NCBI GenBank assembly: GCA_013329175.1
Contig: DUKR01000031.1
Coordinates: 1-32,459, forward strand
Origin: Candidatus Woesearchaeota archaeon
GTDB lineage: Archaea; Nanobdellota; Nanobdellia; Woesearchaeales; UBA11716
Direction of reading: 5' to 3'
Length of the DNA: 32,459 nt
This document shows positions 6,555 to 12,730 of the stretch, one piece after another. Within the stretch, counting starts at the first letter, position 1. Each line of letters opens with the position of its first letter. The notes beneath the pieces are model-generated. The model worked only from the letters and a program-made list of their open reading frames with translations, did no database searches and had not been told where the DNA came from. The position numbers and the translations under genes were made by a program.

Positions 6555-8303
6555 ATGCAAATGCATGGGAAAAAACGGCTCCTTGTAGCGGGCATCATGG
6601 GAGGAATTGCCATTGTCGCTGTTGTCATCTTCATCCATGCACTACAGTTCTCAGCAATCGAGCAGACCGTCGTCATGTATCTGGCTGAAAAGCAGCAGAT
6701 AGAGACAGAGCATGCCGCCCACCAGATAGAGACGCATCTTACCATGATGCGGGATGAGTTGCTCACCAAAAGCAAGTTCCCAGTCATAGAAGAAGTGAGT
6801 GCACTGCGCTGCATCAATGCAACAGGCACTCACCCTGATACGGTAAGCGACACTCTCCTCCAGCTTGACCGGAATGGTGATGTCATCGGCTGCTCTTCGT
6901 CCCAATATTCTGCCTTTGCGGGAGCAAGCCTGAAAAACAGCCCGCTCTTTCAAAAGCCACGGGAGACAAGAGAGCCCTACGTATCAGGAGCCATGAATGA
7001 AGGCAGTAGCGCATTCATCGCTGTCTCTGTCCCGCTGTTTGAGACCAGCGGCTACACTCCCTACCCTGATTTTCGCAAGTCCTTCCAGGGGACAATCATT
7101 GGCATCGTCAGCGTCACAAGCATTTATCACAGCTTTATCCATCCAATCACTGATGCTGACGGAAGCAGCTTTATACTTATGCATGAAGGAGACGGTCAGG
7201 TGCTTCTCCAAAGCGATGGTATTGGGCAGGACCTGATTAATCCCATTGTGCGTGCCTCTCCACTGTCGGAGGAAAAAAAATATGCTCTTGCAAAGCTACC
7301 TGTTATGGGAAAAGCAATCATCACCAGTGAAAGCATCATTCTCGGTGGAGAGACATGGAAGCTTGCAGTCATTACCCCTCTCTCCTACCACAACAAGGAC
7401 ATTCGGGAAGCTCAGGCTGGGCACATCGCAAGTCTCATTATCATCGTCCTTCTCATGGCAGGGGTTTTTGTGCTTCTGCTTTCTCTCTATCGGTCAAAGG
7501 AAACTGCTGAAGAAAAGCTCTCGCAGGTGCATGTCACCCTTGAAGAGCTAGGCATCAATATCAGCCATGAGACTGACAAGCCCTATGCAAAGCCTGCCTT
7601 CTCTTTGGTTTCAGGAAAGGTCTATCTTATAGCAGATGACAGCGAGAATCAGGCCTACGAATTATTTGCAGGACTCCTTCAGGAAGGCAATGCTGGCTTT
7701 GCCCTGACAAGGGAAAACCCTTCATCAGTTCAGGAGCGCTATCACCTCAAAAATACTCCCTTCCTCTGGCTCAGCAAGGCAAAAAGTGAACAGTATCCTT
7801 CTGAAACTGATCCAAAAAAGCTCCTTGCACTCATCAGAGAGTTTATCGAGAAAGGAGGAAAGAGCGCAGTACTGATAGACCGGCTTGAATATCTTATCGC
7901 TGAGCATGGGGAGCAGGAGACCCTTGGTATGGTTAGAAATCTCAAGGATGCGATAACAGGAAAGCAGGCAGTCCTCATTCTTGGCATCAATCCCGAATCT
8001 ATTACGCAACAGGCACTCGCTTCCCTTCGCACAGAGGCAGTTGACCTCTATCACAAGGAGCTGGCAAGAAGCCTCCATCTCACCGGGCAGGAGCTTGCCA
8101 TCCTTTCTCTCATCAATGAGCGCAACGCTGAGCACAAAATGATCTCTTTTCGGGACATCTCGGCAAGCCAGAATATCACCAAGCCCACCACAAGAGCCAG
8201 AATCAGACGCCTCTATGATTTGGGACTAGTCACTGTTGACCAGAAGGGAAGATACAAGTCATTATCGCTGACTGCAAAGGGAAGAAGGGCGCTTGGTGGG
8301 TGA
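6555..8303 (+). CDS. Membrane one-component regulator: Cache-like sensor, DUF835, winged helix
   Basis: About 582 residues from ATG 6555, chosen because the TATA box at 6521-6530 fits a leaderless start; the track's 6489 start lies upstream of that box. Order: membrane helix (about 8-28); a roughly 260-residue extracytoplasmic domain resembling Cache sensors (LLQLDRNGDVIGCSS, SPLFQK, TREPYVSGAM); a second helix (about 290-313); a DUF835 domain (about 352-495: GKVYLIADDS, LKNTPFLWLSK, VLIDRLEYLI); and a C-terminal MarR-like winged helix (about 508-580: LTGQELAILSLI, ITKPTTRARIRRLYDLGLV). It would sense something outside and act directly on DNA without phosphotransfer. Two outer cysteines (RCIN, GCSSS) could bind metal. 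Its divergent position makes the copper/thiol operon the natural target. The domain calls are good; ligand and target are inferred. Confidence 0.85.
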   Translation: MQMHGKKRLLVAGIMGGIAIVAVVIFIHALQFSAIEQTVVMYLAEKQQIETEHAAHQIETHLTMMRDELLTKSKFPVIEEVSALRCINATGTHPDTVSDTLLQLDRNGDVIGCSSSQYSAFAGASLKNSPLFQKPRETREPYVSGAMNEGSSAFIAVSVPLFETSGYTPYPDFRKSFQGTIIGIVSVTSIYHSFIHPITDADGSSFILMHEGDGQVLLQSDGIGQDLINPIVRASPLSEEKKYALAKLPVMGKAIITSESIILGGETWKLAVITPLSYHNKDIREAQAGHIASLIIIVLLMAGVFVLLLSLYRSKETAEEKLSQVHVTLEELGINISHETDKPYAKPAFSLVSGKVYLIADDSENQAYELFAGLLQEGNAGFALTRENPSSVQERYHLKNTPFLWLSKAKSEQYPSETDPKKLLALIREFIEKGGKSAVLIDRLEYLIAEHGEQETLGMVRNLKDAITGKQAVLILGINPESITQQALASLRTEAVDLYHKELARSLHLTGQELAILSLINERNAEHKMISFRDISASQNITKPTTRARIRRLYDLGLVTVDQKGRYKSLSLTAKGRRALGG

Positions 8304-8320
8304 GATAGCCTTATCTCTTT
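8302..8320. terminator. Possible shared terminator hairpin
   Basis: GAGATA-GCCT-TATCTC followed by TTT. It overlaps the stop codon of the sensor-regulator and lies before the end of the convergent UPF0158 gene (stop at 8333). A six-base-pair stem is modest and archaeal termination depends mostly on T-runs, so this is tentative. Confidence 0.3.
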
Positions 8321-8332
8321 CATCTCCAGCTC

Positions 8333-9049
8333 TCAAAAATCCTCAAAAATGTCTGTGCTTTTGCATTTTGGGCATTCAGAAATGGTCAGGATATCCCTTT
8401 CACCGCCCCCGATATGGCCATAGTTTTCCACCCCATATCTCTCCAGCATGATTTTTTTGATTTCCTTATCAATGAGCATATTCTCAGGAGAAGTATTCAA
8501 TTCAAAATATCTGGTCCTTATCCCTTTTTTGTTGTCGCACTTTAGGCAGGCAACAGGCCCAAATGTATCCCATCCATCAGGCAGTTTCACATCACCTGGC
8601 TTCACTTCCCTTATCTCAATTACTGGCATGAAGCTTTTGTCTTCAAGCTCGATATCATGCTCAAACAGGAAGTCCATAGCCTCATCAGTAATCTCTTTAT
8701 CCCTATGGGCAAGCCATTGTTCCCTCAGCTCAGGGTGCAGTTCAAGCAGCGCCTTAAAATTCAGGAATGGCTTTCTTCCCTTCAGGCTTCTGTCAAATTC
8801 CTGTGCAAGATTAAAGTCCCTGAGCCCATAGGCAAATGATTGCATAATGTTGATGTCATCTTGTGGCATTCTTGGCTGAAATGCGATGAAATTGTCATTA
8901 TCCGTTTCTTCAAGCTTCTTTTCATAATCATTCTCATAGTCGCTGATAAAGACAATGCACTGGTTCTTCTTGTCTATCAGGTAATGATGCTCAGAGGATG
9001 CTAATTCTATTGCTTCTTTGATGTCATCAAATGGTATGCTGAGTTTCAT
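8333..9049 (-). CDS. UPF0158-like protein with C-terminal zinc-ribbon cysteines
   Basis: 238 residues, soluble. The first two thirds resemble UPF0158: an N-terminal strand-helix opening, then an 'SLKGRKPFLNFKALLELHPELREQW' block and 'DFLFEHDIELED'. Function is unknown in that family. The C-terminal part adds two CxxC knuckles, ACLKC and ECPKC, about 60 residues apart, which probably bind one zinc ion. The start has GGGAGA upstream. It lies 30 bases after the pRiA4b ORF-3-like gene on the same strand, so the two are probably co-transcribed. Confidence 0.72.
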   Translation of the reverse strand: MKLSIPFDDIKEAIELASSEHHYLIDKKNQCIVFISDYENDYEKKLEETDNDNFIAFQPRMPQDDINIMQSFAYGLRDFNLAQEFDRSLKGRKPFLNFKALLELHPELREQWLAHRDKEITDEAMDFLFEHDIELEDKSFMPVIEIREVKPGDVKLPDGWDTFGPVACLKCDNKKGIRTRYFELNTSPENMLIDKEIKKIMLERYGVENYGHIGGGERDILTISECPKCKSTDIFEDF

Positions 9050-9079
9050 TTTTCCGTCTCCCTTTTTTGGGTGGCTTTA

Positions 9080-9970
9080 TCATTCCTCCCAGTCAGGATA
9101 TTGTTCAGGAGAGTCTCCTTTAGAGTCGAGCAAAACAGGATATTTCTTTCCCTTCTCTACTTCTCCAAAATCGATTACCTCTATCTCAAACCTGTGGTCA
9201 TCCCCAAAATCAAACAGGTAAGCAAATTTCTGCCCTTTCCTGAATGCAAAAGCTCCAGCCTCGATATCAGCAGTCTTTCTTCCTTCAGGTTCATAAGGGC
9301 AGGTAAATTCAGCATCGGGATCCTTGCTATAAAACTTGTTGTCCATGTAAAAAGAATACAGGTGGTCATCATCCCAGTCAAGGGCATCTTGGATAGCATC
9401 ATGCAGGTCTTCCAGAGTCTGCGATGCCTTCAGCTCAATTGTTCTCCATGTGCTTTTTCGATACTTGAATTTGACTTTAAAGATGATTGTCTGTTTCTTG
9501 TCAATTGGTGCTGGGACGAAGGGCTTGCTTATTGCTTTGATTTCCTCAATATATTTTTTCAAATCCTCCGTAACAGCATCAATCCTGCTTCTTTTGGACT
9601 TGTCGTTAAATGGCAGTTCCCCTGCATCTTCTAGTCGCTCCATCAGTTCAAAAAATATCCTTCCTTTTCTGTCGGGAAGCAGGAATAGGAACTCATGAAA
9701 GCCGGTGTCATCCATTTTTTTATACGCTTTTTTAAATCCTCTGAGTTTTGGCTCGAGCCTTTCTTTCACAGCTTTTGTAAATGCTTTCTCACTGCATTCG
9801 CCTAATTCTTTCTTGATTTCTTCAGAGATTTCTCTAGTGGTGCTCATCTGTTTGAGCAAAAGCTCAAGAGCGTCAACTACAGGGGTGAAGTCTTTCGTCT
9901 TTAGCTCCATCAGATTGGCCATGTCGTAATGTTTGTCGAAAAAATCAAGCATATCTTTGCTGGTTTTCAT
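9080..9970 (-). CDS. Plasmid pRiA4b ORF-3-like (IS1096 passenger TnpR-like) protein
   Basis: About 296 residues. The C-terminal 150 residues carry the pRiA4b ORF-3 signature: 'FKVKFKYRKSTWRTIEL', 'TLEDLHDAIQDALDWDDDHLYSF', 'FAYLFDFGDDHRFEIEVI' and a YPVLLDSKGDSPEQYPD ending. These proteins travel with plasmids and some insertion sequences; their biochemical role is not settled as far as I know. The N-terminal half is helical and charged and I do not recognise it. The track starts at 9985, but ATG 9968-9970 has GAGGAGG at proper spacing and is preferred. No transposase accompanies it here. Confidence 0.8.
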   Translation of the reverse strand: MKTSKDMLDFFDKHYDMANLMELKTKDFTPVVDALELLLKQMSTTREISEEIKKELGECSEKAFTKAVKERLEPKLRGFKKAYKKMDDTGFHEFLFLLPDRKGRIFFELMERLEDAGELPFNDKSKRSRIDAVTEDLKKYIEEIKAISKPFVPAPIDKKQTIIFKVKFKYRKSTWRTIELKASQTLEDLHDAIQDALDWDDDHLYSFYMDNKFYSKDPDAEFTCPYEPEGRKTADIEAGAFAFRKGQKFAYLFDFGDDHRFEIEVIDFGEVEKGKKYPVLLDSKGDSPEQYPDWEE

Positions 9971-10035
9971 TCTATGCCTCCTCATAAGGTGATAGATAGC
10001 GTCCCTTAGCTTGGAAATGAGTTATGGTTTCATTT

Positions 10036-10861
10036 TTATCTGGACTGCCTTTTCAATTCCAGCCTTTTGGCCGCCTTGTCTTCTGTAAGCAATCTCATTT
10101 GCTGAATCGCTATTCTGTTTAATTTGACCAGCCTTTTATCCTGCTGCATGCCTTCATTGATGAATAGGGCATTGAGGTTTTCCAGATTGGAAAGGCATAC
10201 CAGTTGAGAAACGTTTGCGTAATCTCTTAATATTACCGTTTTTGCTGGTGTTGCTGTCTCTCCACTCTTTAGCAATCATCCCGAATAATGCCACATTCAG
10301 GATATCTGCTTCGCTTGCATAGATGCAGTTTGCCTGCTCTTTTGTAATCTCTTCAGGTATGAGATTTTCTTTTATTGCATCCGTATGAATCCGATAGTTG
10401 ATTTTGGCAAGATTCCTCCTGATGTCCCAGCCCAATAGCTCTCTTTCCTGCTCCTTCAGCCGTTGGAATTCCTTGATGAGATATATCTTAAATTCCGGGC
10501 TAATCCACATGCCAAATTCAAAAGCAATGTCTTTGTGGGCATACGTTCCGCCATAACGACCGGCAGTTGCCCTCAATCCAATAGCATTTGTTTTTTCAAC
10601 CCATTCTTTTACACTAACCTTAAAATTGTTCAATCCTGCTTTGCTTCTAATTGCGGCATATTCGCCATAATTAAAATTAGGGTTGTTTAATTTTTCCTTA
10701 GTGTCCTCATATCGTTCCCAGAGCATCCTATTCTCCTCAAGGGAATAGTGGGTCAAGAACGATTTAAGGACACGAGGAAATACTGTCGAGACCAATAAGT
10801 CCTCTTTGTGCTCAACATCTTTTATCTCGGAAAGCTTGCCTTTTTTCAATGCTTCAATCAT
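10036..10861 (-). pseudogene. KilA-N family gene, chimeric 5' end and frameshifted 3' end
   Basis: Two track ORFs (10154-10861 and 10036-10275) are parts of one gene. The middle is clear KilA-N family sequence (NNPNFNYGEYAAIRSKAGL, EKTNAIGLRATAGRYGGTYA, HKDIAFEFGMW, FKIYLIKEFQRLKEQE); KilA-N is a DNA-binding domain of phages and mobile islands. The first ORF reads on to WRDSNTSKNGNI and then drifts into KRLRKRF, while the family's continuation (RDYANVSQLVCLSNLENLN ... IQQMRLL) is in the next frame. One extra A in the run at about 10225-10231 explains this. The usual KilA-N start is missing. It is replaced by an unrelated stretch (MIEALKKGKLSEIKDVEHKE) plus 27 codons contributed by palindromic element copy 2. 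The frameshift could be real or a sequencing error; the 5' replacement is real sequence. Confidence 0.82.
10696..10777 (-). mobile_element. 82-bp palindromic element, copy 2, inside the KilA-N reading frame
   Basis: It matches copy 1 at 81 of 82 positions; the only difference is A at 35 versus C at 10708. On the minus strand it is translated in the KilA-N frame as PRVLKSFLTHYSLEENRMLW continuing ERYEDTK. The one difference turns TAG (copy 1) into GAG (copy 2), so the frame is open only here. The flanks (AATTTTT before, AAATACT after) are not a convincing duplication, unlike copy 1. That fits either an old insertion or recombination between copies that joined two different genes. Confidence 0.85.
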
Positions 10862-10962
10862 TGTATCCCTCTATCTAATTTTGACATCCACTTCCCTTCA
10901 TCCCAAGCACTTCGGATTCTCTTGTCCTGAAAAACAACAAGCGCAGCATCTTTTGAACCCAT
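10858..10962 (-). CDS. Short ORF like the start of a BRO-N protein (34 aa), probably a remnant
   Basis: Too short for the track. ATG 10960-10962 opens MGSKDAALVVFQDKRIRSAW, then DEGKWMSKLDRGIQ and a stop that overlaps the next ATG as ATGA. The 'F..KRIR..W.E..W' pattern is the usual beginning of BRO-N (phage antirepressor-type) domains, but the domain ends after about 25 residues. A TATA-like box (TTATATAT, about 10984-10992) lies 26 bases before this ATG, so it is probably the first codon of a leaderless message covering the KilA-N region too. Probably a truncated gene start; a functional short peptide is not excluded. Confidence 0.5.
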   Translation of the reverse strand: MGSKDAALVVFQDKRIRSAWDEGKWMSKLDRGIQ

Positions 10963-10975
10963 AACCCATTGCAAA

Positions 10976-10992
10976 CCTCCAGCATATATAAT
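10976..10992 (-). promoter_or_regulatory. Promoter of the BRO-N/KilA-N unit
   Basis: The minus strand reads ATTATATATGCTGGAGG. The TATA-like core (about 10984-10992) is at leaderless distance from ATG 10962. The GGAGG just after it would serve the out-of-frame ATG at 10969, which opens only a 23-residue Cys-rich frame. From here to 11130 I see no gene; there is a T10 run on the plus strand at 11063-11072 with a weak GCC/GGC stem before it. Confidence 0.45.
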
Positions 10993-11130
10993 CGTTTTGC
11001 TTTTATTCCTTTATTCAGCACCAACCATCAACAGGCTTCCTGAATTGCATGCCTAAGCGGGCTTTTTTTTTTGATAAAATTCTTCATGGATTATCCTGCT
11101 AATGCCTTTGCCATTTTACGACAGCGAAAG

Positions 11131-11140
11131 CTATAAATAG
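11131..11140 (+). promoter_or_regulatory. TATA-like box of the FIST/histidine-kinase operon
   Basis: CTATAAATAG is the best plus-strand box before the FIST gene and would start transcription near 11160, leaving a leader of about 100 bases. The leader ends in AAGGTG seven bases before ATG 11263. No strong secondary structure was noticed in it. Confidence 0.45.
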
Positions 11141-11262
11141 CATCCCGATAAAAGATGCCCAGCAAGAATACCAGGCCATTTTGCGGCGCATAAGGCAGAG
11201 CCTGTGCCCCTATGCACAACGCCTGAAAGCTGGTGTACGTAGCAAAAAAAAAGGTGAAAGCA

Positions 11263-12411
11263 ATGCAAGTTGAACAAAAACAATGGGCAAAGGAATCAGG
11301 ATGGAAAGAAATTACTTCACAAAAGCTTACGGCAAAGCCTCAGCTAGTGCTTGCCTTTGGTGCAACAGCGCTCCTGAAAGACAAGGCCAGATATGACGAA
11401 ATAAAATCACTGTACCCTTCTTCCCATCTGGTGGTGTGCTCGACAGCAGGAGAGATTGCAGGCACCACTGTTTCTGACGGCACCCTTGTCGTGACTGCCA
11501 TCCAGTTTGAAAAAAGCACGGTGGAATGCGTTTCCGTAAGCATCAGCAATGCTGAAGAAAGCCAGCAGAAAGGAAAAGAACTTGCCGGCATGCTGAAAAA
11601 AGAAGGTCTTGTGCATGCACTCGTCTTTTCTGACGGGCTAAAAGTAAACGGCACAGCGCTTGTTGCTGGACTCCTTGAGAGCCTGCCTGAAAATGTCTCA
11701 GTCACAGGCGGCCTTGTGGGTGACGGTGCAGATTTCAAGAGGACGCTTGTAGGCATCGACAGCCCTCCTGAAGAAGGAAAGATTGGCCTTATCGGATTGT
11801 ACGGCGGGATAAAGATAGGCTACGGTTCCTTAGGAGGATGGGACCCCTTCGGAGTTGAAAGGACAATTACCAAATCAAAAGGCAACATCCTGTATGAGCT
11901 TGACGGAAAACCCGCATTGAATCTCTATAGGGAATACCTAGGAGAGCAGGCAGCAGGCCTTCCCGGAACAGGACTCCTGTTTCCCTTGTCCCTCAGGATG
12001 AAAGATGGAGATGGAGGCAACGAAGTGGAAGTGGTGCGCACCATCCTTGCAATTGACGAAAAAGAGCAAAGCCTGACTTTTGCAGGCGATGTGCCTGAAG
12101 GGACTCCCGCAACCCTCATGAAAGCGAATTTTGAGCGACTCATTGACGGAGCAGGGAAGGCAGCCTCAATGAGCATAGAGCCTATTGCAGGAGGAAAGGC
12201 AGAGCTTGCCCTCCTGATCAGTTGCATTGGCAGAAAGCTAGTCCTCAAGGAGCGTGTTGAAGAGGAGATAGAAGCTGTCCAAAGCGCTATCGGTGGGCAG
12301 GCAGCACTGACAGGTTTTTATTCTTATGGAGAAATATGCCCTACTGCTCCGAAAAAAAAGCAATGCCGGCTGCATAATCAAACCATGACCATCACGACAT
12401 TCAGGGAATAG
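11263..12411 (+). CDS. FIST domain sensor protein (FIST N + FIST C)
   Basis: About 382 residues. FIST domains are proposed small-ligand sensors in signal transduction. Family features seen: 'LVLAFGATALL', 'LVVCSTAGEIAG', 'ALVFSDGLKVNGTALVAGL', 'VTGGLVGDGADF', 'IGLYGGIKIGYGSLGGWDPFG' and the C-terminal 'ALLISCIGRKLVLKERVEEEIEA' with 'GFYSYGEICP'. No membrane helices, so cytoplasmic. The track starts at GTG 11233; ATG 11263 is preferred because AAGGTG lies seven bases before it. It is the first gene of a six- to seven-gene signalling operon, and the next ORF begins one base after its stop. It probably delivers a cytoplasmic ligand signal to the kinase; the ligand is unknown. Confidence 0.9.
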   Translation: MQVEQKQWAKESGWKEITSQKLTAKPQLVLAFGATALLKDKARYDEIKSLYPSSHLVVCSTAGEIAGTTVSDGTLVVTAIQFEKSTVECVSVSISNAEESQQKGKELAGMLKKEGLVHALVFSDGLKVNGTALVAGLLESLPENVSVTGGLVGDGADFKRTLVGIDSPPEEGKIGLIGLYGGIKIGYGSLGGWDPFGVERTITKSKGNILYELDGKPALNLYREYLGEQAAGLPGTGLLFPLSLRMKDGDGGNEVEVVRTILAIDEKEQSLTFAGDVPEGTPATLMKANFERLIDGAGKAASMSIEPIAGGKAELALLISCIGRKLVLKERVEEEIEAVQSAIGGQAALTGFYSYGEICPTAPKKKQCRLHNQTMTITTFRE

Positions 12412-12412
12412 C

Positions 12413-12730
12413 ATGCACAACATACTCAAGCGCCAGGCAAAGAAGCACCTTGGCTTTTCTATCGATGCCATCCCAAAAGAATGGGAACACTTTCTTGCGG
12501 CAGTCAGCACCACCTACGATGACTGTGATATGGACAGGCGCCTGATAGAGCATTCGCTTGAGCTCAGCACCAAAGAGCTGAACGAGACAAACAGGAACCT
12601 GAAGGAGCAGATCAGAAGGGCAGAAGAGCGCACACACGATCTTGAGCGGTTCAACAAGGCCGCTGTTGACAGAGAGCTGAAGATGATTGAACTCAAGAAG
12701 CGAATAAAGGAGCTAGAAGGAAAAGCGTGA
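12413..12730 (+). CDS. Coiled-coil linker protein between FIST and kinase
   Basis: 105 residues. A short N-terminal part (ILKRQAKKHLGFSIDAIPKEWEHFLAAV) resembles the leader segment found before sensor modules in FIST-associated kinases. It is followed by a continuous charged helix (about 45-105) with heptad-like spacing (LELSTKELNETNRNLKEQIRR, LKKRIKELEG). Elsewhere such segments are fused to a PAS or kinase domain; here it is separate, with its stop overlapping the kinase GTG start. It probably bridges the FIST protein and the kinase physically. Confidence 0.75.
   Translation: MHNILKRQAKKHLGFSIDAIPKEWEHFLAAVSTTYDDCDMDRRLIEHSLELSTKELNETNRNLKEQIRRAEERTHDLERFNKAAVDRELKMIELKKRIKELEGKA

Noticed and set aside
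9080-9970. pRiA4b ORF-3-like gene as evidence of a local insertion sequence
   Set aside because: No transposase ORF or terminal repeats were seen around it.
10689-10784. Target-site duplication around element copy 2
   Set aside because: AATTTTT and AAATACT agree too poorly to call; both are AT-rich.
10898-10969. 23-residue Cys-rich frame (MGYGFKRCCACCFSGQENPK) with GGAGG upstream
   Set aside because: The TATA-to-start distance fits ATG 10962 in another frame, and that frame matches the BRO-N start; this frame looks accidental.
11063-11072. T10 run on the plus strand with a weak GC stem before it
   Set aside because: No plus-strand gene lies upstream to be terminated; possibly a decayed terminator, not called.
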